The notes under the pieces: generated by a model
What the model was told of the DNA's origin: nothing
The model's input: only the letters and a program-made list of their open reading frames with translations
Database searches by the model: none
Source of the DNA: Desulfocapsaceae bacterium
Lineage (GTDB): Bacteria; Desulfobacterota; Desulfobulbia; Desulfobulbales; Desulfocapsaceae
Direction of reading: 5' to 3'
Length of the DNA: 6,269 nt
Assembly (NCBI GenBank): GCA_029934775.1
Contig: JAOZLO010000174.1
Coordinates: 1-6,269, forward strand
Position numbers and translations under genes: made by a program
Shown: positions 5,957 to 6,269 of the stretch, one piece after another
How positions within the stretch are numbered: the stretch's first letter is position 1
Layout: the number at the start of each line of letters is the position of its first letter

Positions 5957-6269
5957 ATATCTTTTTTTATGCAAGCACCATGTCAACTGCTGGAAAACAC
6001 TATTTAAAGAAGCTTCTTGGGATTTCTGAACTCGAAAACATAACGATCCTCCCTGAAGGTTCGCTTTTTCTTTCCCCCCTGGCTCTCAAGCTGCGCAGTG
6101 GAGACCTGATCATCCTCTTTGTTGCCGACAAACAGGAGTTAGACAAGCTGGTTACACTGAGAAACGAATTTAATGATTTTCGTATAATTTTGATTCTTGT
6201 GAACAGTGACAGTGAAACCATCCGCAAAGCTCATTTACTCCAACCGAGTTTTATCACCTTTCTGGAAGA
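5953..6269 (+). CDS. Receiver-like (pseudo-receiver) protein, truncated by window end
   Basis: The frame is open from ATG 5953 to the edge (105 complete codons). AAGGAGG (5942-5948) lies 4 nt before the ATG, and the start is coupled to the 22-codon ORF by ATGA. The peptide alternates predicted strands and helices like a CheY fold: strand MNIFFYAS, helix about 12-24, strand about 27-31, helix about 36-47, strand DLIILFVAD, helix about 59-70, strand RIILILVNSD, helix about 85-92, strand SFITFLED. DLIILF occupies the place where a true receiver would have its phosphorylated aspartate (DLVILD-type), with Phe instead, and the N-terminal acidic pair is absent. A phosphorylation-independent signalling or scaffolding role is possible, but the fold call is by pattern only. 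The gene is probably driven by the -24/-12 promoter at 5850. The C-terminus and the rest of the operon are not visible. Confidence 0.8.
   Translation, partial: MNIFFYASTMSTAGKHYLKKLLGISELENITILPEGSLFLSPLALKLRSGDLIILFVADKQELDKLVTLRNEFNDFRIILILVNSDSETIRKAHLLQPSFITFLE

Noticed and set aside
6000..6227. 75-codon open frame on the minus strand
   Set aside because: It is antisense to the well-supported gene at 5953 and has no protein family features.

Overview
The window looks like bacterial chromosome of moderate to low GC with AT-rich intergenic DNA. The gene content suggests a Desulfobacterota ('deltaproteobacterial') anaerobe, but this is an inference from gene style, not from a marker gene. 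Pointers are a short COG1600-type iron-sulfur protein, a large hybrid kinase with a periplasmic binding domain, an NtrC-type regulator and a canonical sigma-54 promoter. No tRNA, rRNA, IS element, phage gene or CRISPR array was seen.

Layout. Bases 1-84 hold the first 28 codons of a minus-strand gene whose start resembles the coiled-coil lead-in of a PAS sensor protein. Bases 85-596 are a long divergent intergenic region with several inverted repeats and a possible structured leader. Bases 597-1379 encode a 260-residue epoxyqueuosine-reductase-like protein with two predicted [4Fe-4S] clusters. Bases 1469-4273 encode a hybrid histidine kinase: signal peptide, SBP_bac_3, one TM helix, two PAS, HisKA, HATPase_c and REC. 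Its gene overlaps by 8 bp that of a complete NtrC-family response regulator (4266-5663: REC, AAA+ with GAFTGA, Fis-type HTH). Bases 5664-5887 form a compact regulatory region. It holds three related GGTYAC/GTAACC-type sites about 40 bp apart, followed by a well-formed -24/-12 promoter (5850-5865). That promoter reads into a 22-codon ORF (5888-5956) with an excellent Shine-Dalgarno. The small ORF overlaps by ATGA the start of a truncated gene (5953 to the window end) whose product looks like a receiver domain without its phospho-acceptor aspartate.

How it may work together (inference). A periplasmic small-molecule signal is read by the kinase. The kinase phosphorylates the NtrC-type regulator, which binds the spaced sites upstream of the -24/-12 promoter and switches on the small-peptide/pseudo-receiver operon. 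The operon continues beyond the window, so its output function cannot be seen here. A related dyad also lies 20-35 bp upstream of the minus-strand gene at the left end.
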